10,490 nucleotides of DNA from NCBI GenBank assembly GCA_910579415.1, contig CAJTUY010000053.1, positions 1-10,490 on the forward strand, in the 5' to 3' direction. Shown piece by piece: positions 1 to 6,060 of the stretch. Source of the DNA: an uncultured Clostridia bacterium (GTDB lineage Bacteria > Bacillota > Clostridia > UBA1381). The position numbers and the translations under genes were made by a program. How positions within the stretch are numbered: position 1 is the first letter of the stretch; every line of letters begins with the position of its first letter. Under the pieces are notes generated by a model that was not told the DNA's origin, did not search any database, and was given only the letters and a program-made list of their open reading frames with translations.

Positions 1-1377
1 GAAGGCAAAAGTACAGCGAGAATAAATGGTACTGTGGTAACACTTAATGTACTTCGCGAAATAGCAGACGGTCTTATAAATATTCACGGACAGCATGACA
101 GTCAGGCGCTTCTGACGCCTGTGAAACATGTTTCTTTTTTAGACGCTTATGCAGAAAATGATGAATATATATCAGAATACAGGGAATATTTAAGGAAAAA
201 ACATGAAACGGAAAAGAAGATAGCTGCGCTTAAGATGGATGAACAAGAAAAAGAGCGCAGAATAGACCTGCTAGAATATCAGCTTGAAGAAATAACCAAA
301 GCCTCTCTTGAAAAAGGTGAGGAGGAGGATTTGAAGGAACAGCGTGAAATCTATGCAAATGCGGAACAGATAACAAACGCTGTAAATGAAGCATATTTCG
401 GAATTTACGGCGGAGATAATGCGGCGTATGATAATATAAGCCTTGCGGTTCAGGCATTGTCGGGAGTAAGCAATGTTAATCCCAGAATTAAAGGCATGTA
501 TGACGCTCTCAGCGCTGTTATGTATTCTCTTGAAGATGTCGCTCATGAAGTTAAGGATTTTGGTGACGGCGTAGAATTTGATGAAAAAGCCTTAAATGAT
601 GTTGAGGAGCGTCTTGACCTTATTTCAAAGCTTAAGCGTAAGTACGGCGCAACGATTGATGATATTCTTGATTATTTGAAAAATGCGCGTAATGAATTAA
701 ATGATATAAAGCTCAGCGATGAACGCATTCAGGAGCTTAGGAAGGAGCTTGATGATATAACCGCCGGACTGAGTGAACGCGGCAGGAAATTGTCTGAACG
801 CAGAAAAGAATATGCGTTTATGCTTGAAAAAAATATTGAGCAGTCACTTCATGAGCTTAATATGGAACATTCGAAATTTAAGGTTAATGTTGAAACAAAT
901 GATGATTTTTATGAAAACGGAATTGATAGGGTGGAGTTTCTTATAAGCACAAATCCGGGTGAACCGCTTAAACCTTTGGTCAAGATAGCTTCGGGCGGCG
1001 AACTGTCAAGAGTTATGCTTGCAATAAAATCAATTCTTGCTGACAGCGATGGCGTTGATACTCTGATATTTGATGAAATTGATACGGGTGTATCGGGAAA
1101 AGCGGCAATGAGTATTGCGAGAAAATTATCGGAAATAGGAAGAAATAAGCAGGTTATATGTATAACACATCTACCCCAGCTTACTGCTTCTGCCGATAAT
1201 CATTATCTTATACAAAAGGATACGGACGGCGATATGGCATATACTACGCTTACGGAGCTTGATGACAAACAGCGTGAAACAGAGCTTGCGCGTATAATTG
1301 ATGGCGGTGAGGCAACAGAACTTGCGCTCAGTCATGCGCGTGAAATGCTTATGAACGCGCGTAAAGGAAGTGAATAA
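1..1377 (+). CDS. recN: DNA repair protein RecN, C-terminal part (5' end outside window)
   Basis: RecN is an SMC-like ATPase that acts at DNA double-strand breaks and promotes recombinational repair with RecA. The reading frame is open from base 1 with no start signal, so the N-terminal part, including the Walker A loop, lies upstream; about 458 codons are visible of a family usually near 560. The visible start (GKSTARINGTVVTLNVLREI, then INIHGQHDSQALL) matches the conserved region before the coiled coil. A long charged stretch follows (roughly nucleotides 150-850), as expected for coiled-coil arms. The C-terminal ATPase half has the ABC signature SGGELSRVMLAIK (about 990-1030), the Walker B segment TLIFDEIDTGVSG (about 1060-1095) and the switch motif CITHLPQLTASAD. 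The stop codon lies just before the thioesterase start, so the two genes are probably cotranscribed. The family assignment is very secure. Confidence 0.96.
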   Translation, partial: EGKSTARINGTVVTLNVLREIADGLINIHGQHDSQALLTPVKHVSFLDAYAENDEYISEYREYLRKKHETEKKIAALKMDEQEKERRIDLLEYQLEEITKASLEKGEEEDLKEQREIYANAEQITNAVNEAYFGIYGGDNAAYDNISLAVQALSGVSNVNPRIKGMYDALSAVMYSLEDVAHEVKDFGDGVEFDEKALNDVEERLDLISKLKRKYGATIDDILDYLKNARNELNDIKLSDERIQELRKELDDITAGLSERGRKLSERRKEYAFMLEKNIEQSLHELNMEHSKFKVNVETNDDFYENGIDRVEFLISTNPGEPLKPLVKIASGGELSRVMLAIKSILADSDGVDTLIFDEIDTGVSGKAAMSIARKLSEIGRNKQVICITHLPQLTASADNHYLIQKDTDGDMAYTTLTELDDKQRETELARIIDGGEATELALSHAREMLMNARKGSE

Positions 1378-1378
1378 A

Positions 1379-1849
1379 ATGGATACAAGAACAATGAATG
1401 AATCTTTTTCTATTTTGGCTCAAATGGTATTACCAATGCAGGCTAATCCCGCAGGAAATGTTCATGGTGGGGAGATAATGAAAATGATGGATAGCGCCGC
1501 AGGTGTGGCGGCACAGAAGCATGCGCATACCAATGTAGTAACGGCAAGAGTTGAAGAGCTGAATTTTAAGAAGCCTGTGCTTGTAGGTGAACTTGTAACA
1601 TGTAAGGCGCAGGTTATTTATGCGGGGCGCTCATCAATGGAGGTATTTGTGACTGTTGAATCTGAGGATTTGGTGATAGGAAAGAAGCAAATTGCCCTGA
1701 CTGCATTTTTTACTATGGTATCTCTGGACAAGGGCGGCAGACCTTCTGAGGTGCCAAAGCTTGTGTATGATGAGAACAGCGCTTATGAAACAAAGCTGTA
1801 TCATGAGGGTGAAAAAAGGCATAAAATGCACAATGAGCGCAAAGCGTGA
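1379..1849 (+). CDS. acyl-CoA thioesterase, hotdog fold (YciA/YkhA-like)
   Basis: This is a predicted cytosolic thioester hydrolase of the hotdog-fold acyl-CoA hydrolase family. The family signature is clear: N-x2-G-x2-HGGEIMKMMDSAAG, with Asn27 and Asp38 (counted from the ATG) at the positions usually needed for catalysis, followed by the conserved strand VVTARVEELNFKKPVLVGE. Length (156 aa) is normal for a single-domain member. A GTG at 1370 in the same frame, overlapping the recN stop, would add three residues (MNKM...). I prefer the ATG at 1379 because AGGAAG at 1365-1370 sits 8 nt before it. The substrate cannot be read from sequence; relatives hydrolyse a range of short- to long-chain acyl-CoAs. 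It is the last gene of the recN transcript. Confidence 0.88.
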   Translation: MDTRTMNESFSILAQMVLPMQANPAGNVHGGEIMKMMDSAAGVAAQKHAHTNVVTARVEELNFKKPVLVGELVTCKAQVIYAGRSSMEVFVTVESEDLVIGKKQIALTAFFTMVSLDKGGRPSEVPKLVYDENSAYETKLYHEGEKRHKMHNERKA

Positions 1850-1886
1850 CGTATGGTTTTACTTGAAATTCCATATGTTTTGTGTT
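1850..1886 (+). terminator. possible weak terminator hairpin after the thioesterase gene
   Basis: CGTATGG (1850-1856) can pair with CCATATG (1871-1877, one G-T pair) around a 14-nt loop, and TTTTGTGTT follows. It starts right after the thioesterase stop codon and overlaps the smpB promoter. The stem is short and the T tract imperfect, so this is tentative. Confidence 0.3.
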
Positions 1887-1891
1887 AAAAT
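1863..1891 (+). promoter_or_regulatory. predicted sigma-A promoter of smpB
   Basis: TTGAAA at 1863-1868 and TAAAAT at 1886-1891 are separated by exactly 17 bp. Transcription would start near 1898, giving a leader of about 24 nt that contains the smpB ribosome binding site (AAAGGCGG, about 8 nt before the ATG). This would let smpB be transcribed independently of recN. Confidence 0.6.
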
Positions 1892-1921
1892 TAAAGACAG
1901 TTTCCGGAAAGGCGGATTGCT

Positions 1922-2389
1922 ATGGCAGAAAAAACAAACAACATAAAAACACTTGCACAAAACAAAAAAGCGCGTTATGAATATTTTATTGAAGAAACTT
2001 TTGAAGCAGGAATTGAACTGGCGGGTACAGAGGTTAAATCCGTACGTCAGGGCAAAGTGAATTTAACAGATGCATATGCAGATATTAGAAATGGAGAGGT
2101 GTTTGTTAAGCAGATGAATATAAGCCCTTTTGAAAAAGGAAATATATTTAACCGCGACCCTTTGCGTGAGAGAAAGCTTCTGCTTCATAAAAAAGAGATA
2201 TTAAAGCTTATCGGCAAATTAAATCAGGACGGATACACGCTAGTGCCGCTGTCGGTTTATCTGAAAGGCTCACTGGTGAAAGTATCAATTGCACTGGCAA
2301 AAGGTAAAAAGCTTTATGATAAGCGTGCCGACATTGCCAAAAAGGATGCAAAACGTAATATAGAACGCACCTTGAAAAGCAGATATTAA
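1922..2389 (+). CDS. smpB: SsrA-binding protein SmpB
   Basis: SmpB binds the tRNA-like domain of tmRNA and places it in the A site of ribosomes stalled on broken messages, starting trans-translation. The 155-aa product has the usual family length and motifs: LAQNKKARYEYFIEETFEAG near the N terminus, GTEVKSVRQGKVNL (about residues 35-48), a central DPLRERKLLLHKKEI, and the C-terminal GKKLYDKRADIAKKDAKR tail that becomes helical and reaches into the mRNA channel. The ATG at 1922 follows AAAGGCGG. Its RNA partner ssrA lies directly downstream but on the opposite strand, which is a convergent arrangement rather than the tandem order seen in Bacillus subtilis. Confidence 0.97.
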   Translation: MAEKTNNIKTLAQNKKARYEYFIEETFEAGIELAGTEVKSVRQGKVNLTDAYADIRNGEVFVKQMNISPFEKGNIFNRDPLRERKLLLHKKEILKLIGKLNQDGYTLVPLSVYLKGSLVKVSIALAKGKKLYDKRADIAKKDAKRNIERTLKSRY

Positions 2390-2420
2390 AAAAGACACTC
2401 AGAGTTGAGTGTCTTTTTTT
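2388..2420. terminator. bidirectional intrinsic terminator shared by smpB and ssrA
   Basis: An 8-bp perfect stem, GACACTCA (2394-2401) with TGAGTGTC (2406-2413), closes a 4-nt loop. It is flanked by an A run (2388-2393) on the left and a T run (2414-2420) on the right. Read rightward it ends smpB mRNA immediately after its stop codon; read leftward it ends ssrA just past the CCA at 2422-2424. The symmetric A/T flanks make it a convincing two-way terminator. Confidence 0.88.
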
Positions 2421-2421
2421 G

Positions 2422-2771
2422 TGGTGGAGCTGACGAGAATCGAACTCGTGTCCGAAAACAAATCCGCCCAAGTTTCTCCGAGTGCAGGTTATGATTAACA
2501 TTCCCTCAGATACTGCTTCATAACCAAAGCTATATCATCAGTAGTCCCTAAGTCATGGAAAAGGCCGGAACAACCTTAACTCACGTTCACCACTAAAATG
2601 ATGCCTTGTCCTGAGTCGTGGTAATCACAGGGAAGACAACGCCGCAATTAGGCAGCGTAAGCTAATTCGTTATTGTTAGCGTTTATATTTAAAGTTTGAG
2701 CTGATTTAAGTGGAACTCAACACTACTCGCTGCTCGGGATTCCTCATCCCCGTCGAAACCATTACAGCCCC
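2422..2771 (-). ncRNA. ssrA: transfer-messenger RNA (tmRNA)
   Basis: tmRNA rescues stalled ribosomes: it is charged with alanine, enters the A site with SmpB, and supplies a short reading frame that tags the incomplete protein for proteolysis. On the minus strand the gene begins GGGGCTGTAATGGTTTCGACGGGG, the conserved 5' tRNA-like end, and finishes with a T-arm (ACGAG-TTCGATT-CTCGT), then CAGCTCC and an encoded ACCA. GGGGCUG and CAGCUCC form a 7-bp acceptor stem with a G-U at the third pair, the alanyl-tRNA synthetase identity element. Total length is 350 nt, normal for a one-piece tmRNA. The internal tag frame is at 2680 to 2648. The gene has its own promoter and is followed by the shared terminator. 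Confidence is very high; the ends are set by the acceptor stem. Confidence 0.96.
2648..2680 (-). other. tmRNA proteolysis-tag reading frame (ANNNELAYAA-stop)
   Basis: Read on the minus strand, the frame ending in TAA at 2650-2648 gives GCT AAC AAT AAC GAA TTA GCT TAC GCT GCC, that is A-N-N-N-E-L-A-Y-A-A. The GCT at 2680-2678 is the likely resume codon, since most tmRNAs resume on alanine and the segment just before it is the usual unpaired A-rich stretch. The tag ends in AYAA instead of the more common ALAA. The resume codon is inferred from family knowledge, not proven. Confidence 0.8.
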
Positions 2772-2784
2772 GTATGCGAAGTAT

Positions 2785-2813
2785 ATTCTATCATAAGTTT
2801 ACGAAAAAATCAA
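2785..2813 (-). promoter_or_regulatory. predicted promoter of ssrA
   Basis: On the minus strand, TTGATT (2813-2808) and TAGAAT (2790-2785) are spaced by exactly 17 bp. Transcription would begin near 2777, leaving a 5' leader of about six bases before the mature end at 2771, which RNase P would be expected to remove. It sits between tmcAL and ssrA. I see no terminator after tmcAL, so readthrough from tmcAL could also contribute. Confidence 0.65.
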
Positions 2814-2843
2814 ATGTTTTATACTATTAAAATTGTAAAAAAT

Positions 2844-3995
2844 TTATGACATAATAATAGGTGAATATTTTAAATCCATATTTCCCATACGTTTTTTTTG
2901 ATTATGCGAGCAAATTGAAGCAATGTCTTCTGCGCGCAGGTCCAGTTCAAATTTTTTGCTTTTTTTCTTAAAATCAGCGGTTTTTGTTATAATCGGAACA
3001 GAACATATGTTTTTTGCGCCTTTCAGAATTTCCATACCGGTTTTATTCATTCCGAGAACCCGTATATATTCGGGTTCGGGAGAGTATATATCTTCTGTAA
3101 AATCAATCAGAGCAGCAAGTATAATGCGTCTTATTTTACTCATGGTATAGCGTTTATTTTTTACTGCTTCGGCTATTGAATTAAATCCGTAATTTTCTTT
3201 GGCAACGGCTAAAATTCTGTTTTCAAGCCCTTCAGACACTTCATTTATATTTTTTAGTTCTTCGGCGGAACAAAGCCTTAGTTTTGCGGTTACGGCGCTG
3301 TCAATCTGACTAATACTGCGTAACGTAAAGTCATCGGTAATATATGGAACAAGCTTCTGAATATCCTGATTATTCATGAGCATGCTCCGTATTTTTGACG
3401 CGCTGGCAAAACCGTTTGAAATTTTGTCAGAATCATGTTCCGCTTCAGTGCGCTTAACTGTAACAGGCATAATTGTACTGTTGGACTTAATAAGAGCGCG
3501 TATATATTCAATGGCAAGAATATTGTTAGGCATATTAAGCAAATTAGTGTCAACAGAGCCGTTATAGGCTTTGGCTTGGGCAGAAGGATAGCTCATGCCG
3601 TCAGACATATATTCCTGAATTTTTTTTGAGATGATATCGGTTTCATTTTCAAGAGTGTATGCAGCGCGTAAAAGTATGTCAATATTGCCGCATTCAGAAC
3701 CGAACGCAATATTGTTGACAATGCCGAGCGCATTTAATGTATTTATGCCTCCCATAGCGAAATTAGGGGCGGCATTAAGTGCATAACACACAGGAAGCTC
3801 AAGTACTAAATCGACGCCGCTCATGAGAGCCATTTTTGCACGCGTCCATTTATCGGTTATTGCAACATCTCCGCGCTGTACAAAGCTTCCGCTCATAACT
3901 GCCACTATCGCATCGGATTTTTCTTTGATTTTATCTGTCATATATTTATGACCGTTATGAAAGATATTATATTCAGATATAATTCCTGTTATCAT
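2844..3995 (-). CDS. tmcAL: tRNA(Met) cytidine acetate ligase TmcAL (YlbM family)
   Basis: TmcAL uses ATP and acetate to form acetyl-adenylate and then acetylates the wobble cytidine (C34) of elongator tRNA-Met, helping accurate AUG decoding. The 383-aa protein begins MITGIISEYNIFHNGHKY, the HxGH nucleotide-binding motif (His13-x2-His16) of nucleotidyltransferase-like enzymes. The signature block SGSFVQRGDVAITDKWTRAKMALMSGVDLVLELP follows (about residues 35-68), then AMGGINTLNALG and AFGSECG. Further on are the conserved ASASKIRSML block and a C-terminal LRAEDI...LKYSPIIM ending. Length fits the family (about 380-415). The ATG at 3995 follows a good ribosome binding site, GAGGTGAT. It is divergent from the Fe-S genes and on the same strand as ssrA. 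The function rests on the characterised B. subtilis relative. Confidence 0.92.
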   Translation of the reverse strand: MITGIISEYNIFHNGHKYMTDKIKEKSDAIVAVMSGSFVQRGDVAITDKWTRAKMALMSGVDLVLELPVCYALNAAPNFAMGGINTLNALGIVNNIAFGSECGNIDILLRAAYTLENETDIISKKIQEYMSDGMSYPSAQAKAYNGSVDTNLLNMPNNILAIEYIRALIKSNSTIMPVTVKRTEAEHDSDKISNGFASASKIRSMLMNNQDIQKLVPYITDDFTLRSISQIDSAVTAKLRLCSAEELKNINEVSEGLENRILAVAKENYGFNSIAEAVKNKRYTMSKIRRIILAALIDFTEDIYSPEPEYIRVLGMNKTGMEILKGAKNICSVPIITKTADFKKKSKKFELDLRAEDIASICSHNQKKRMGNMDLKYSPIIMS

Positions 3996-4117
3996 GAAAT
4001 CACCTCAGACTAATTCTACACTAAAACGGACAAAAAGTACATAGTTAATTTGAATATTTAACAATAAGCCTGTAAAAAATATTCTTATATTTTGTATAGA
4101 ATAATTTGTATCACCTA

Positions 4118-4146
4118 TTGACAAAGTAGGAAATATACAGTAAAAT
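4118..4146 (+). promoter_or_regulatory. strong predicted promoter of the Fe-S assembly genes
   Basis: A perfect TTGACA (4118-4123) and TAAAAT (4141-4146) are separated by 17 bp, close to the sigma-A consensus. The start point would be about 4153, giving a leader of about 45 nt before the ATG at 4199. An inverted repeat begins at that start point, so this promoter may be regulated. Confidence 0.75.
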
Positions 4147-4152
4147 ATATGT

Positions 4153-4172
4153 GAACAGTTATTCAATTGTTC
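4153..4172. promoter_or_regulatory. inverted repeat at the transcription start, possible operator
   Basis: GAACAGTT (4153-4160), a 4-bp centre, then AATTGTTC (4165-4172) form an imperfect 20-bp dyad (seven Watson-Crick pairs and one G-T). It covers about +1 to +20 of the predicted transcript. This could be a repressor site, or a small 5' hairpin in the mRNA. No regulator gene is adjacent and I do not recognise the motif. Confidence 0.4.
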
Positions 4173-4198
4173 AACTTTAGACGCAGGGAGATGATACA

Positions 4199-5380
4199 AT
4201 GGCAGTATATATGGATAATAATGCGACAACTTCTTTAAAAAAAGAAGTGTTGGACGCAATGCTTCCTTATTACACTGATATATATGGAAATGCTTCATCC
4301 AAGTTTTATAAAATTGGAAGAGATGCTGAACAGGCATTGTATAAGCTTAGAGAAAGCGTTGCCCAAAATATAGGCGCGGCAAATGTAAACGAAGTGTATT
4401 TTACCGGCTCGGGCTGCGAAGCAGATAACTGGGCTATTAAAGGAGTTGCATTTGCTAACGCAAATAAAGGTAACCATATTATTACTACAAAGATAGAACA
4501 TCATGCCGTTTTAAACACGTGCGAATATCTTGAAAAGCACGGATTTGAGGTTACGTACCTTGATGTGGATGAATATGGTCTTGTAAGTGCGGAGGCTGTA
4601 CGCAATGCGATTACAGACAAGACAATTCTTATTTCTGTAATGACTGCAAACAATGAAATAGGTACAATTGAACCGATAAAGGAGATTGCGGAAGTTGCAA
4701 AAGAGAATAAAATAATTTTTCATACCGATGCGGTACAAGCAATAGGACATATGCCGGTTAATGTGCAGGAAATGGGTGTTGACATGCTTTCAGTTTCGGC
4801 GCATAAATTTCGTGGACCCAAAGGGGTAGGTGTGTTGTATATAAGAAACGGTGTGAAGATAGATAATCTTGTACATGGCGGCGGTCAGGAAAGAGGTAAA
4901 AGAGCCGCAACCGAAAATATCGCAGGCATTGCAGGCCTTAGCAAGGCTCTTGAAATAGCGGTAAATGACCTTGATAAAAATATAGTGCATATGAAGAAAA
5001 TGCGTGACAGGCTTATAGAAGGCATAAGAAAGAATATTCCGTATTGCAGGCTTAACGGACCGGAGGACGAAAGACGTCTTTGTAATAATGTGAATTTTTC
5101 GTTTCAGTATGTTGAGGGTGAATCTATACTCATGATGCTGGATATGAAAGGTATTGCAGCTTCAAGCGGAAGCGCATGTGCGTCAGGTTCTCTTGACCCT
5201 TCTCATGTGCTTCTGGCAATCGGTTTGCCTCATGAAATAGCTCACGGTTCACTTAGATTAAGTGTGGGTGAGGACACAACTGAAGAAGATGTTGACTATG
5301 TTATTGAGGTTTTGCCTCCTATTATACAAAGATTAAGAGATATGTCACCGCTATATGAGATTGTGGAGAAAGGAGAATAA
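4199..5380 (+). CDS. cysteine desulfurase, NifS/IscS family
   Basis: This PLP enzyme removes sulfur from L-cysteine, leaving alanine and an enzyme-bound persulfide that feeds Fe-S cluster assembly and often tRNA thiolation. The 393-aa sequence is a full-length class I (NifS/IscS-type) member. Visible motifs are YMDNNATT at the N terminus, EHHAV with PLP-stacking His101, HTDAVQA, the PLP lysine in SAHKFRGPKG (Lys203), and the mobile loop with catalytic Cys327 in SSGSACASG. The usual RRAGTEN-like segment reads KRAATEN here. The ATG at 4199 follows AGGGAG at a suitable distance. The scaffold gene follows after 2 nt, so the pair forms a two-gene unit. I leave the symbol blank because sequence alone does not settle nifS versus iscS naming. 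Confidence 0.95.
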   Translation: MAVYMDNNATTSLKKEVLDAMLPYYTDIYGNASSKFYKIGRDAEQALYKLRESVAQNIGAANVNEVYFTGSGCEADNWAIKGVAFANANKGNHIITTKIEHHAVLNTCEYLEKHGFEVTYLDVDEYGLVSAEAVRNAITDKTILISVMTANNEIGTIEPIKEIAEVAKENKIIFHTDAVQAIGHMPVNVQEMGVDMLSVSAHKFRGPKGVGVLYIRNGVKIDNLVHGGGQERGKRAATENIAGIAGLSKALEIAVNDLDKNIVHMKKMRDRLIEGIRKNIPYCRLNGPEDERRLCNNVNFSFQYVEGESILMMLDMKGIAASSGSACASGSLDPSHVLLAIGLPHEIAHGSLRLSVGEDTTEEDVDYVIEVLPPIIQRLRDMSPLYEIVEKGE

Positions 5381-5382
5381 TT

Positions 5383-5811
5383 ATGTACAGTGAAAAGGTA
5401 ATGGACCATTTTTCAAATCCGAGAAATGTAGGAGAAATAGAAAATGCAAATGCCGTAGGTGAAGTAGGAAACGCAAAATGCGGCGATATAATGAAAATAT
5501 ATATGGATATACAGGATAATGTGATAAAAGACGTTAAGTTTAAGACTTTCGGATGCGGAGCCGCTATTGCTACAAGCTCTATGGCTACTGAAATGGTAAA
5601 AGGAAAAACAGTTGATGAAGCTTTGGCGCTTACCAATAAAGCTGTTATGGAAGCGCTTGACGGACTTCCGAAGGAAAAAGTACATTGTTCGGTACTTGCA
5701 GAGGAAGCTATTCAGTCTGCGATTGAAGATTACAAAAGGCGAAACGGCGAAGAAACAGGCGAAAGTAAATGTGACTTTTGCTGTCATAAGTGCAGTGATA
5801 TAACAGAATAA
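5383..5811 (+). CDS. Fe-S cluster assembly scaffold, IscU/NifU N-domain type, with Cys-rich tail
   Basis: The product is the scaffold on which a [2Fe-2S] or [4Fe-4S] cluster is built from iron and the persulfide delivered by the desulfurase encoded just upstream. The 142-aa protein has the family hallmarks: MYSEKVMDHFSNPRNVGEIE, the three ligand cysteines Cys33 (KCGD, with Asp35), Cys58 (FGCGAAIATSS) and Cys102 (KVHCSVLAEEAI). After the canonical fold ends near residue 120, a short tail carries CDFCCHKC (Cys130, 133, 134, 137), which standard IscU proteins lack. There is no NifU-like central ferredoxin or Nfu domain. AAAGGAG precedes the ATG, which lies 2 nt after the desulfurase stop. No hscA, hscB, fdx or iscR genes are nearby. 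Confidence 0.94.
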   Translation: MYSEKVMDHFSNPRNVGEIENANAVGEVGNAKCGDIMKIYMDIQDNVIKDVKFKTFGCGAAIATSSMATEMVKGKTVDEALALTNKAVMEALDGLPKEKVHCSVLAEEAIQSAIEDYKRRNGEETGESKCDFCCHKCSDITE

Positions 5812-5819
5812 GACATAAT

Positions 5820-5868
5820 ATATGGTGTTAGTATCTGGTGACAAATCGGATTACTCACACCATATTTT
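5820..5868 (+). terminator. long hairpin after the scaffold gene, probable terminator
   Basis: ATATGGTGT (5820-5828) pairs perfectly with ACACCATAT (5857-5865), and the stem can continue with AGTATC against GATTACT with one bulged base. A short T run (5865-5868) follows. It starts 9 nt after the scaffold stop and most simply ends that transcript. The T run is weak for an intrinsic terminator and the interior is large, so another RNA role is possible. Confidence 0.5.
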
Positions 5869-5874
5869 GTATAT

Positions 5875-5902
5875 TACGAAGTAAAAATTACTATATTTCG
5901 TA
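5875..5902. repeat. AT-rich inverted repeat between the Fe-S and lipid operons
   Basis: TACGAA (5875-5880) and TTCGTA (5897-5902) are inverted copies, with GTAA/TTAC (5881-5884 and 5888-5891) as a smaller inner dyad. A separate 13-bp near-palindrome, ATTTTGGCAAAAT, follows at 5909-5921. Function unknown; AT-rich DNA makes chance dyads fairly likely. Confidence 0.3.
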
Positions 5903-5953
5903 TTGGATATTTTGGCAAAATTAACAATGTTTTCGTAAATTTCAAATAAAATA

Positions 5954-5982
5954 TTGCAATAGGTGAAGCGATAGTATATAAT
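5954..5982 (+). promoter_or_regulatory. predicted promoter of the fapR-plsX-fab operon
   Basis: TTGCAA (5954-5959) and a perfect TATAAT (5977-5982) are spaced by 17 bp. Transcription should start near 5989, giving a leader of about 70 nt before fapR. The FapR box lies immediately downstream of this start, so bound FapR would block initiation or early elongation. Confidence 0.75.
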
Positions 5983-5997
5983 CAATTAGGTATGTAT

Positions 5998-6014
5998 TTA
6001 GTACCTGTTACTAA
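5998..6014. promoter_or_regulatory. FapR operator
   Basis: TTAGTACCTGTTACTAA has perfect 6-bp arms (TTAGTA/TACTAA) around CCTGT and closely matches the FapR box known from Bacillus lipid genes (TTAGTACCTG-N-TACTAA type). It spans about +9 to +25 of the predicted transcript and precedes fapR itself, implying autoregulation and control of the genes behind it. Confidence 0.88.
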
Positions 6015-6060
6015 TAATAATTGATAAAATGTCGGATTTTGCGGGGAAGGAGTGCTTTAA

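Noticed and set aside
2421..2460. Plus-strand sequence that at first looks like a tRNA 3' end on the complementary strand
   Set aside because: The T-arm and CCA belong to the tRNA-like domain of tmRNA; the pairing 5' acceptor strand is 340 nt away at 2765-2771, so this is not a separate tRNA.
2208..2501. A minus-strand frame covering the 3' end of ssrA and part of smpB
   Set aside because: It reads through the tmRNA tRNA-like domain and the terminator hairpin, so it is not a credible protein gene.
4005..4337. A 110-codon minus-strand frame across the tmcAL-desulfurase intergenic region
   Set aside because: It crosses the strong desulfurase promoter and the start of that gene, and has no recognisable motifs.
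5413..5844. A 143-codon minus-strand open frame opposite the IscU-type gene
   Set aside because: It mirrors a well-supported conserved gene and its Phe/Tyr/Cys-rich product resembles no family; treated as a shadow.
5812..5925. Inverted repeats as a possible MITE or insertion-sequence remnant
   Set aside because: There is no target-site duplication, no transposase fragment and no second copy in the window.
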